A stretch of DNA of 64,000 bases from the NCBI GenBank assembly GCA_905116865.2, contig CAJHNH020000546.1, forward strand, positions 540,632 to 604,631. Direction: 5' to 3'. Position 1 is the stretch's first letter. Every line of letters begins with the position of its first letter. This document shows, piece by piece, positions 14,401 through 26,600 of the stretch. Under the pieces are notes generated by a model that ran no database searches, was not told the DNA's origin, and worked only from the letters and a program-made list of their open reading frames with translations. This DNA is from Candidula unifasciata (lineage: Eukaryota; Mollusca; Gastropoda; Stylommatophora; Geomitridae). The position numbers and the translations under genes are program-made.

Positions 14401-17400
14401 ATGGTTTACAGCTAGGATGCGATATATGTACCATTCAGCTCAATTCTAGTTTCAGAACATCTTTAATCACCTTTTATAATATGCTTTTATGGGCAGTGGG
14501 TCTATTCGATTTTTTGTGTGTCTCCAGAATGAGGCCTTGGCGCTCATACATGGTAAAAACATGTTAACAAATCTACTGACTTTTTAACCTGTTTTAGAAT
14601 CTGATTTCTGAGTATAATCTGATGCCTTTTCAAGCAGTTGTCTGGAGATAACCATGATTTTGAGCTGAAGATGACCGTCTGTCTCTTCTCTAGTTATTCT
14701 TTCCAGTTATTGTTTGAAATTAACAATGCATTCAAGAAAATTGCAGCTTTGATTGGATTAAGTTGATTAACACTTGTTTATAACGTTTTGTTCAACCAGC
14801 TCTAAATAAACATCAAGTTCTGCTGGAAGAGTCAGAAAGGTAGGTTGTGTTGTGCTGTGTACACATGTAACAAAAACATGAGTTGGGGAGCTGAGTGGTC
14901 TCGAAGCATGGTGTCCAATTTGAGTGCTGGAGGTCTCAAGTTCAGGCCCTGGGGAAGGCTGGGATTTTTTCATGTGGACTTTTAGCAATTTTCCCTGGTC
15001 TCTGGGTAGTAATATTGGACACCCTTGTGTATTGTTACACACAGAAAAAATCCCTAGGCTGTTGGAAATCGAAAAGATTAGCCTAATGGTGCTGCCAGGG
15101 CGAAATTGGGAGTTAAAAATCTACATAGTTTGTGCACTGCGCTGAGATTCTTCAGACTTAGGCGTAAGTTAGAAGTCGAATGGAGCACTTAAGGGTTGCT
15201 ACCCGTGTGCTGCCATGATGTTGATCTGTTGTCTAAACCAAACATGAGTCATGTCACATAATACAGAGCCTGTTGATATAGTAATATACACTGACATTAA
15301 TTTAAGATACATTAAATTGTGCATTTCCACTGTTTTCCTGTGGTTTTTTTGTGTAACACTGTTGGCTACACCAAGCCCTACTGTTTCCTGCACATCCCTC
15401 CTTGTTCTTCCCATCTCATTCATCTTTGCCTGTAATTCTCTTCTCAGTCTGTTATTCAGTCTTCCTCTGTTTTATTTGTCATGTACGAGAATGGACTTTC
15501 TAGTTGTACTAACTTCTCTCAGTGTGTATCTTGTCCTGTGCCAGCATTGCTTCATCGCCTCTTGTTGCAAGCTGGACTTTTAGTTTTATCCATCAGCTCC
15601 ACAGCCATGCTGTTTGAGTCCTGTACCACACAGAAATCAGTTGAGGAATATATGCAGCTTATTGGCAGTTATTTTAGTTACTCTTCATGTTACTGATCTA
15701 TACAATGGTACTGACTGTTTGGTTGTTAATTTCTTTTCACTTTTACAGAATTCCTAGTGTTAGGAAAGCTTTTTTCTCTTAATGCAGTGGTTCTTAACCT
15801 GTGGCTCGCAACCCTTTTTTTTTTAAGGTCCAACAACCCTTTCACCTGGTCGCTTAAGACCATAGGAAAACACATAATTCATTGAAGTTATGAAGTAGCA
15901 ATGAAAAAAATATTATGGTTGGGGGTTGCCGCATCATGAGGAACTGTATTATAGGGTCGCGGCATTAGGAAGGTTGAGAGCCATTGTCCTAATGTATTCT
16001 GATGTTAATATTTTGTCAGTTTTACCCTTCTTTGTCTATTTTGCTACCTACTTGCTTGTATTCCACCGCTTAAAGCGAGGTTTCACCGAAATAGGGTGGT
16101 TATTGTTTGCTTGGATTATTCTAATTATTATATTCATTATTAGCTAGCTTAAAAGGACCTGCATTGCCAGATGTAGAGCAGCACTCTAAGTATTTGTAGG
16201 TCTGCTTGGATGTTACCTCTTCAGTGTCTTTGCTGAGTGCAGCCATTAAACTGCCCTTATTTTACCTGCATGGTGAAAAATAATTAAATACAAAATAAAG
16301 AACTCATTTTCACATCATAAGGTGGACTGGGTATATCATCAGTTCTCGTTATGCCTAGTGGCACATGAGGCTTCAGAGAGGACTTTCCATACTTTCCTGT
16401 CCTGTGCAATCTTCAGTGCAGTTTTCCATGTCAAAGATGCGGCACTCAGGTCACTTTCCATCGTTCGTCTCCATGTTGTTTTTGGGTGCCCCTGTTTTCT
16501 CTTTCCCTCTGGTGTCCATGTGAGAGCTGTTTTGGCAGGTATATCAGAAGTCATTCTTATAACGTGGCCAAGCCATTTCCATCTTCTCTTCTTTCTGTCT
16601 TAAGTTTCTTGGTTTGTGGCTTGAAGTAGTTTAGTGTTTGAGATTGTATCTGGCCAGAAAATTTTTATAATTCTACGTAGACATGTGTGGTGGAAGGTGG
16701 ACAGCTTGTGTGCATCTTTTGGTCATTCTCCAGCATTCCGCTCCATAAAGAAGGACTGGGTATTTACCTTGATACATAATAAGTTAATACAAAGCAAAGA
16801 ATCCATTTCAAGACATTGGCACATTTTATAGACCAGTCGACACATTGGATAGGATACATATTGAGAAAACCTGGTAGGAATATATCTATAATGTCCTTGC
16901 ATTGGAACTAACAGGGTCAATGATTAGCAAGCAAACAGAAGGAAATTAGAGAAGTGAAAAAGAAGGAGATGAAGTGAGCTACACTTGGCAAATAATAGGA
17001 TGGCTGTAAGGAAATTGGCTGAGGACCTGTGCATCATTGGGAGTTAAAGGGCATAAGAAGAATCTTCCTATGATGAGTGATATGCTCCAGCACAACCTGG
17101 TGCCCATTTTAGACTTGCTTAACCTGGAAAGCCAGGTCATTTACATAAAATAATCCACCACACTGTGGATTCAAAAACTAGACCTTGAGATTGGCAAGTC
17201 AGGATTCAGCCACTGTGCCACCCAGCTCAAGGCATGTGTGGTATTGTGAGTTAAATCAGAAAGATTATTCATTGGTTTTTTTAAATTTGTTAATCTGATA
17301 TTTCACACTACCTGTACTTATAACAGCTTAACTTCATCTCCTGTTTCTTCCAGGGAGGTTCAAAAACTAAAAGAACATTGCAAACACATGGATGACAGAG

Positions 17401-20400
17401 TTGTTACATGTACAGAAGAAAATAAGGACGGAGAAAAGTCACTGACCAGCATTGATATAACTCAAGAAAGCATTGAAGAAAGGTTGTCTTGGATGAATAG
17501 GTAATACATTTAAAGAAGGTACCACAGTGTAATTCAAAGTATATAGCTGGGCAGTGCATCCACTATTATTATTTTAGGGGTGCAATCATTTAGAGTATGG
17601 CATATCTTATAGGATACCCCCTGCACACATTTGTAGCTATAGATTATAACATCAAAACTCCTCTCATTTGACTTTAACATGCTTGAAGCCAGTGTTTCCC
17701 AAAGTTTTCTTGGTCGCAGCACCTTTTTTCATTAAACAAAATGTTTCCATGGCGCCCTAACCTAAGTAAAATTATGACTATTTGTGACTTTGTTAAATTA
17801 ATTATGAAACTTTTACAATATTTTGCGGCGCCCCTGTGAAGAGGTTGTGGCTCCCCGGGGCGCTGCGGCGCATAGTTTAGGAATCACTGGTGTAAGCAAT
17901 AAACAATAAAAGATTTTTGCTGAATTCAAAGCATTAGCAAAAGAAACACCTGGTTGCACTATTTATTGTTGCTGGTGGTGTTTATGAAGTTGGACCGGGT
18001 GATTGCCTAGCTACTGGGCTACCGTGACTTCTTTGTTTATATTTGCTTGCACTAATTTAATTATTTCTTCTGCAGCTTCACCGAATGGACTGTTTTAAAC
18101 AAAAGTCCAAGGACAGTCCATTTTGGATTTCTATTCAACACCCTTGTCTTGGCGGTTGAGTTAAATAACCCCAGTTCTTGTGAACAGATTTCAAGGGTTA
18201 ATTTACATTCAAGACTTGCAGGTAATTATGTTTACATATATTGTGTTCTTATCAGAAATGTCTTGTATCAGACTATTAATATAAAATATACAGGCCTGCT
18301 GGTGCAGCGGCTAACATGTTTGCTTGGGGGGGGGGGGGGGGGGGGGGTCTGGGAGGTATTCAACATTGAATGGAAAACAGGCAGAATTTTAATCAGGTTG
18401 CAACCAGTACTGTTACATGTCATCTCTTCGCTGGTGACTGGTGAAGAGGATGGAGCATGTGCGGGAATGTCCTGGAATGCAGTGATGTCAATTCTTGATT
18501 CATTCATTGTTCTCTTGCAATTCGTATTGAACATTACACCACTGTTCTCCTGCAATTCGTGTTGATTATTAACCACATTTTCTCCTGCAATTCGTGCTGA
18601 TAATTACACCACTTTTCTCCTGCAATTCGTGCTGATAATTACACCACTTTTCTCCTGCAATTCCTGTTGATTATTACACCACTGTTCTCCTGCAATTCGT
18701 GTTGATTATTACACCACTGTTCTCCTGCAATTCGTGTTGATTATTACACCACTGTTCTGCGATTGGTGCAGAGATACAGTGCTAGACTTGTAATTTAAAA
18801 ATCAGTCGCACAGGATAATTTACATGGTTAGCATCATGCTTGCTGTTTTTTTTTTCTGTGACATTACCTCATGTCCATTTTGGATATGTGCTTCATCAAA
18901 TTTAGTAAAACCTTATTAACAAAGACTCGCTTAAGACGAACACTTAGTTAACATGAACATGAGTTCAGTTGTAGCATGTACATAGCCCCGGTTAGCGTGT
19001 ATTTTTTTCAACACAAACTAGAATTTTTGGTCTCTTGTAATTCAATTTAACCAGATTTTACTGCATATTATTCTCAACTGTTCGACACAGTGTTCTCAAA
19101 ATTATATACCTCCCACATTCAGAAGTTATTAGAATCCATTCAAAGTAACCGGCTCTGAAAGACCCTGTGTGGCAATATTGTACGTTAACAATAATATACT
19201 TTCGAGCTGCTGTGGATTTCATTAACCTACACAGATTGCACTGGGTAAGGGGAAGAGTGCTTGTGGCAATACTTACTGTCTTTTCTCAAAGATGATAGTT
19301 TACTGCTGGTAGCCAGTTTGTAAAATTATGTGTTTATGTTGTCTTTAATGTAGTGATTGCTAAAGACGTTTGTATTTGAAAGCATTGTATTATTTTTTAT
19401 TGTACAATATCATTGTATATAACTAAATCAGTACAGTATCCATTTTATTTGAAAGCATTTTATGTTTTGAAGCGAACAAAACACCACACCTGTATATTAT
19501 TTTTTAAAGCAACATTCAGTTTTTATTTCCTTTTTAAGTATTTAATATTTAAAACAGAATATTGCACAAGGTATTACCTGGCATGTTTTACTGCTACTTG
19601 TCAGGTGCATTACTACATATTTTACATCCAAAATAAAACCAAGCACAAACTGTGAATCTTTTAATTGAACACACATCACATTGTCGCTTGTTACCATGTA
19701 AAGCTCACCATTCTGAGGTAATCATAAGACTTCCAGTTCCATTGGTGAACTGTACAGTGTAACAAGGAGGCAATAGTAATGCAACTGAGAGGTACAGCGA
19801 AATATAACAGGCAATAAATTGTTCAATACATAGTGTCCTAATTGTTTATATGTTTTCATTTAATTTATTTGTGAAACAGCAGGAAGCAAGCCATGGGCCA
19901 AGCTGGCGCATCATTTGATAGTGCTGAATGTAAATTGTAAAAGACTGCAAGCTTCGTACACAGATTATCACCAGATGCATCAGGTACTTGCTGGGCATTT
20001 GTGTCTTAGCTTTGGAGTTTGTTGGTTCTAAGAATGCTCATGAAGCCAGTGTTGCCACTGACTAAACAAATGAATGAACTAACTTTATTTTTAAAGGCTT
20101 GAGAATTGGGCATCTAAGTCCCTCTAACATTCTGTCGCTCTAATCTCCCTCCTTCCATACATCATTTCATTAGTACATATGGTAACAAGTAATAATAAAT
20201 ATTATCAACAACAGTTAAATACGAGGGAGAGTCAAAAATTGTCTATACTTTTCATTCTACAATCTATTTACATGAAGCTCGGGTTTCACTATGAACATAA
20301 TTTCTCTATGTTATCTCCCTCCTTACTGACGCCCTTTGCCCAAAGGTAAACAAGCTTGAAAAATTCCTCCAAATAAAATATTTTTGTTGGCTGTGAACCA

Positions 20401-23400
20401 CTTTTGCACTGTGTTTTGCACGTCTAAGTCTGAGGCAAATCGGCGGCCTCGCATCAGAAAGCTTTCTTGGTACCCACCGTACACAGACTTTATGAAAGCT
20501 GAGATTGTTGTGGATGATTTGATGGGCAGAATCATGACTCATGTTTAATGCAGATGCTACCTCATCGATAGTGATTGGCCTATTTTTGGCAGCAATTTTG
20601 GCCTGTCTCATCAACTATGGCTAGAGAACACGACACACACACACATTGTGATTGTAACTGACTCAGAAAGCATGCTGAGGAAGATCAGGACAGGTATGCT
20701 TCGAGCAGAGTGGCATGCCTCGCTGCGGAAGACATGGGTGAGGAGTATTGTCTGGAAGTATTGGTGTGTTGGGAAATGAACAGGCGGACAGACTGGCTGG
20801 CTCTGCACAGCTTGGTGGAATACTGATGCATGATAGGGCAGACGTGGTTAGTGCCTTGTGGGAGAACTTGTACAGTTTGGAGGAGCAGATTGATTACCAC
20901 AGTGTGGTGAGATTGATGCAGTTGGGGGTGACGAGAGGTTCTGGCAGATGCTCGAGGCTCAGAAGAAAGGCAAGACGGCCATTTAATCAGAATGCTTCTG
21001 GCACCATTAGTATCGGAACTCTTTGCTGGCTGCTGAAGATGGGGACAGAGCGCTTATTGGAATGCTCCAAGTGCTGTGATGTCAGTTCTTGAATCAAATC
21101 AAATCGTTTGCTTTAGGGTTTATTGTAGGTGTCCATGCTTCGTCAGATCATTTACTTCCCATTTTGGTGCCTGTTTGTTGATTCTCTGTTTATTTCTTCT
21201 CTGAATATGTCCAATATGGAGCCATCTTCTTTGCCTTATAACTGTTACCAGTGATTGCCCAGATAATGGGGTCGACCCAGCCTAGTGAAAATGGACTCCA
21301 GATAATTTCCAGAATGTTCTTGGAAGTAAAGGTAAAGAGTAATTGGACTTGCCACCTTACCTGATGCGACACAGCTAGAGCAGGGCTATCAACTAGAGGT
21401 CCACAAGAGCCTGTGGATTGTTGCTAAAACAGTCATCTTTCTATGTTGGGCCTCTGGCCCGTGACGATCCCCATTTTCAGTATTTTGATTCAACTTAGTT
21501 GTATAGCCCTGGCTAAGCACTTCATATCCCAATGGCAGCAGCTGCAGTGGGGATACCTTACACTTGATGGTTGCTTGTGTAATAACTGAAATGTTGTTGT
21601 TGTGTCTGTGTAGGAGCGCGTGCGTGTAGGTTTTTTTTTTTAAAGCTTATATCTGCAAAAATTAATACTCGCCCATATTTAGTTTTTGTTTTTTAAATTT
21701 AAATTTCAGCTGCTGAGAGATGTGTCTGCCATTGTTTGTGATTTTCGACAGTTTAGCATGGAGCTTAAAAGAGCTCACTTAAAGCACAGCCTAATCATAG
21801 ATGACTACAGGTACTTGGTTCTTTACTTGGTAGTTTATTTGAGCATATCCAGCACATACTCTGTAGATCCATGTGACATCCACAGATAACTTATAGTTCT
21901 GGGCTGTGAAGAGTAGAGAGCTTGGCAGGTCCCTCATGGATAGATACTTTTGTGATGAGCATGAGTTTGACTCCCAGTACTACCCATCCACATGTAAAAC
22001 TGGACTACTGTCTGAGCTAAATTGACACTAGCCACAGTCATGAATATTTAAAAAAAAACAAGGCTGAATTTGGCACATTGACAAAACTGATAACTCTACA
22101 CTTAGTGCCCACAGGAGAAGTTAATGAGTTTTAGATATCTAGATGAATCTTATTAATGAGTGGATAGACCGAGTAAATGACCCCTCTCAACACCATTCTC
22201 CTGGCATATAATGATAAAAATAAGCCCCCATCAAATATAATTCTAAGAGTTTAGCAAAACAAGTAAGAACAGAACACTTGGAATGTACAAACTGTACTGA
22301 TATTTTGATTTATATTATACTACCAATCATTTGAATAACATTTGTCATTTTAAATTATTTGAACAAACAAGTAATATCTCATGATATGGTGGTAATGAGA
22401 CTGATGTGTATATGAGTTGACACTGATGCTCTTATGCAATCAGTAAGGTTTATGCACTCGGGCCAGCTACTCAGAAAGGGTTTCAATTGGTCCTCGCCCC
22501 TGGTGGGAACTGTGATAAAAGAAACAAAAGGGTGCCTTGATCTACTCATAGCTAGCATGTTCATATAAAAACACCACATCTCCCTTCCGCATGTACACAA
22601 TCTGTCCAGTCTAGTCTGAAAGTTATTTGTCTCACCCTGATTCCCAACATAGCCTGCCTGCACCCTGACCTGTTTAGTCATGTTTAGTTGGATCCTACCA
22701 GTCCATTGTCATTTACATAGACTCAGTAACAAACACTTCTTTTGAAATGGAGACAAGTTGTTATGTGCTGAAATACCAAAAATAATGTGTCCCCATTGTC
22801 AGGTGCCACATCTCATATATGCTTCAATGGTTTTCTTCTGGGTGCTCAGTATCTGTGGTTGGCTTCTCTCGCAGCTGGCAAACATATAATTCTGTGCATG
22901 GTGAGCTATCAAAACCATCGCCACACATGGTTGTCCATGTGGGTAGACTTCCTAAATAATCAATCCACATGTTTTGGACATTACAATTCCCTTGTATTTC
23001 ACTATAATAGGTTTCAATGTTCAAGTCTTATTTTTTTTTAATAAACATTGGATTTTGACATCTCCACCTACATTGGTTCCTGAGGTAAACTGGCAGGTAA
23101 TATAAGTTTGTTTGTCTGGTCTGAGAACTGGAAGCAATTTGTTTCACCCATGGTTTTCGTAATTTGGGCCAAGGGCATAATACATATAATTCTGTGGATC
23201 TTTAAAGAAGAAAGATTGTTTAAATATCATACATTCTTGAATCATTGAGGTGGTTTTGTGTCAGTTAACAAGAGTAAAATAGAATATATAAGTAGAGGTG
23301 TTTTAATCCATGTTCCACCTGTATACAATGTTTATACATATTTAGATAATATTATCTCATGTGGGTTTATGGGCCTCATGTTATGGGGTAATACCACATT

Positions 23401-23602
23401 TAGGAGTAATATAGAAACACCCCACTAAACAGGCTTGGTGTGCTTATACGTTTGTCATTAGAAGGGACAGTGGACCTGTTCTTTTGTAATTTACAGCTAG
23501 GCTGCGATATCTGTGCCTTTCGGCCCAACACATCTGTTTTTTAGCAAACCCTTAATTAGTTGTCTTTTATAACATGCTTGCTAGAGGGCAATGGACCTAA
23601 TA

Positions 23603-23650
<48 letters not shown>

Positions 23651-26600
23651 ACGGGTTACAAGAACATTGTAAAAGGTGACTGAGCATGGGTTTGCTGAAA
23701 TCATGTTGGGCTGAAGATATTGCAGCCTAGGTGTAAACTATAATCCACCTTCCTGCATTTCTAAGGCCTGACACAAAAGAAGATGAGCTTGCCTGCAGTA
23801 ATTCATGTGCTGTGCCAGGTGTTCCCAAAATATGGAATTACAGCAAGCAAACAAAAGCATCTGTTACTTTCTCTTAGTGACAATGCATATCACCCTCCAG
23901 GGTCACCAAGAGAAAGAAGGCCATTTTCCTAACATTTAAGGGTTTTTGGTGACACAAAGTCTTTGGGTGGTGATCACTATGCCTGTATAATATCTTTGAG
24001 CCTGGCTGTATGTGCACAGTATGTAGAAATTGCGGGTATGACTAAATATTAATAAAAGAAAAATGGTTCTTGAGATATTGGGGTAGAAAATTGACATCAT
24101 CGTTATGCCATAATAATCTCAGATCACATCACTGTGCTTCCAGTGGCTGAGTCAAGATAACCACATTTATCGCTGTCAAAAGGGAAGGCAGGCAGTTAAT
24201 TCTTTGCTCAGATTGTATCTAGTGATTAATTATCTAACTTAAACAAATTTTTTTTGCATTAAAACATCGCTAATAAGAATAAAAAAGAATTATTTGAGTG
24301 ATATTAGGTCCACCATGTAGCTGTGGACTTCATGCTTGCTTGTCTGCTTAGTGACCCCTAGATGTTTGTAAAAGCTGCCCAAAGATCAACATTTCTTCCC
24401 TTCTTCTTCTTGCTCTAGTTTCTTAGGCTGGAGTTTCAGAGAATTATAATTAACATTTCGAAGAAAAAAGGTCATTTGAAAGATTTGTGTGGGGCAAATG
24501 GTTTAAGGTCAGACGCTAATTCATGTTGCTTCTAACAAAGAAAATATACTTATATTCTACTTGTTACAGGCTGAAGTTCACAGTTTCAAACAGAAAAACA
24601 CGGCAGAAGATTACACTGGACACAACAGTAGTGCCAAATTACCACCCACATAATCAGTTGGTGTGGACTGCAGCCACATTGATAGGCAGTGTCTCGTATG
24701 TATACATTTTTTTTTCTGCATTATCATGACAGTTTTTAGTTTTAATACTATTCTGTGTTATAAGACCAGATGTGATTCAAGATTTAAAAGTTGTAATATT
24801 TATATAGAAGAGATATAAGTCATCACAAATTAGCTTGTTACTTGTCATTCTTCAAACTGGTTGAAAGAATTGTTTTATGTTGTTTTACAAATCATCTCAA
24901 GCTATCAAATCATTTTTCTCATATGCTTTAAATTTCTATTATACAAAATAATTATTCAAAGGACCTATGTACAGTAATGATCATCTGTTTGGGTTATACT
25001 GGCACAAACACATTTTGCACATATGCATTAGGGAAACGTTACAGGTAAATCAAGTTGGTTTTTGGGTTAGAATCTGTGTGATCTGCACTGTTATTTGTAA
25101 ATGTCCCCGCCCCCCTCCCCCCCCCCCCCCCCCCCCCCCCCCCCCACCCCACGCAAAAATATTTGCACTTTTATTTTCTTAACTCATCATCATGTAGCAG
25201 GTCCTTTGCAGAACATCGCTCTCATCACAGTCTGCCTGTAAGAAACTCGGTCTCTTGCCAGTTCATGAACTTTCACACTCAAGGAGTCACTTATATCCTG
25301 TACCCATCTTCGTGTCGGTCGGCCCCTGCCCCTCCTTCCTGGTACCATGCCTTCTGCTATAATTTTTCCAATCCGCCGTGGCGCTTGATATGACCAAAAT
25401 ATTTCAGCTTTCGAGAAAGGATGCTGTTTATTAGCCAATCTTCCTTGATGTTCAGATCTTTTAAGATGTCAATATTTCTCATCTTCTTTGTCCAAGATAT
25501 TCTGAGAATCTTTCTATAGCATTTCAGCTCAAAAGCCCCTATTAAGGACTGAGAGATAGTCCACGACTCACATCCGTATGTAGCCACAGGGAAGATGCAT
25601 GCTCTCAAAATTCTAATTTTTATCTCCTTGCTGGTGCTTAACCATAGACTTTTAAGACTGTTTAATCTTTGCATTGCTATGGCCATCGTCCTTTTAATTT
25701 CTGTCAGACAGTCTCCATTGCTGTTTACTACAGAGCCTAGGTATTCAAAGTTTGTGACATTTTCAATTTCTTCATCATTTATTGTTTTTTTTAGGTGACA
25801 GCCAGTTTTATTATCTGTGGACATTATTTTTGTTTTCTTTAAATTCAAGAACAGATTTTGATCTTCACTGTGCTTTTGGTCGGCCATTTTAAATTTTCTG
25901 TTCCCATTACACTGTTCAAAAGGAGGACTGTGTCATCTGCGTAACAGAGTTCCGAAATAGGGTTGCCACCAATTTTGAGCGGATCATAACTGTCACAAGT
26001 TTGGTCATTTTATTTTCTTCTACTATTGCAAATTGTTTGCATCTTTTTTATCAGTTTTCTACCAAAAATTATTATAAAATTCAGCTTGATCAGGTTTTGC
26101 TAATTTCAGTAGTCACATTTATTATTAATTATGCAACTAAGTTCACCCTATCTTCTTTTTCTTTAAAAAAAAAAAAAATCTTCTTGGGGAAAAACAAAAC
26201 TTTGTCATATTCATTTATGTTTTCATCCAATCATCTCACAGTGAAGGTTGACTGCAATGGATCTTCAAGACACTGTTTCTCATCCAGCTTGTACAGCCTC
26301 AGACTGCTGTCTCCCATCTCCTGAAGTTGTCCTCCTATTTGTACACTTTACATCTTGCCTCAAACTTGTCTCTAGAGTTAAATTTTTCTCTTCAGTATGG
26401 TTTAAAAAAAGAGTTATGTTTGAATGTGGCCAGAATATTTTACCTCTCTCTTTTTTCTTTCTTTCAGCAGCACTCTTTTCACTCCCAGTCTTGTTAGAAC
26501 ATCAGATTTTACTATGGAGAAATGGGGGAAAGGAAGAGGAGGGGGGGGGGGGGGGGTTTAGTAGTAGAGGGTTTTAGAATAAGCAACTGTCTATCTGATT

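Noticed and set aside
20306..20614. An active mariner transposase
   Set aside because: Only the N-terminal DNA-binding part remains; the catalytic region and one end are missing.
22379..22681. 100-codon minus-strand frame in a KNL1 intron
   Set aside because: No motif found. It may be part of an unnamed dispersed repeat but could not be supported as a gene.
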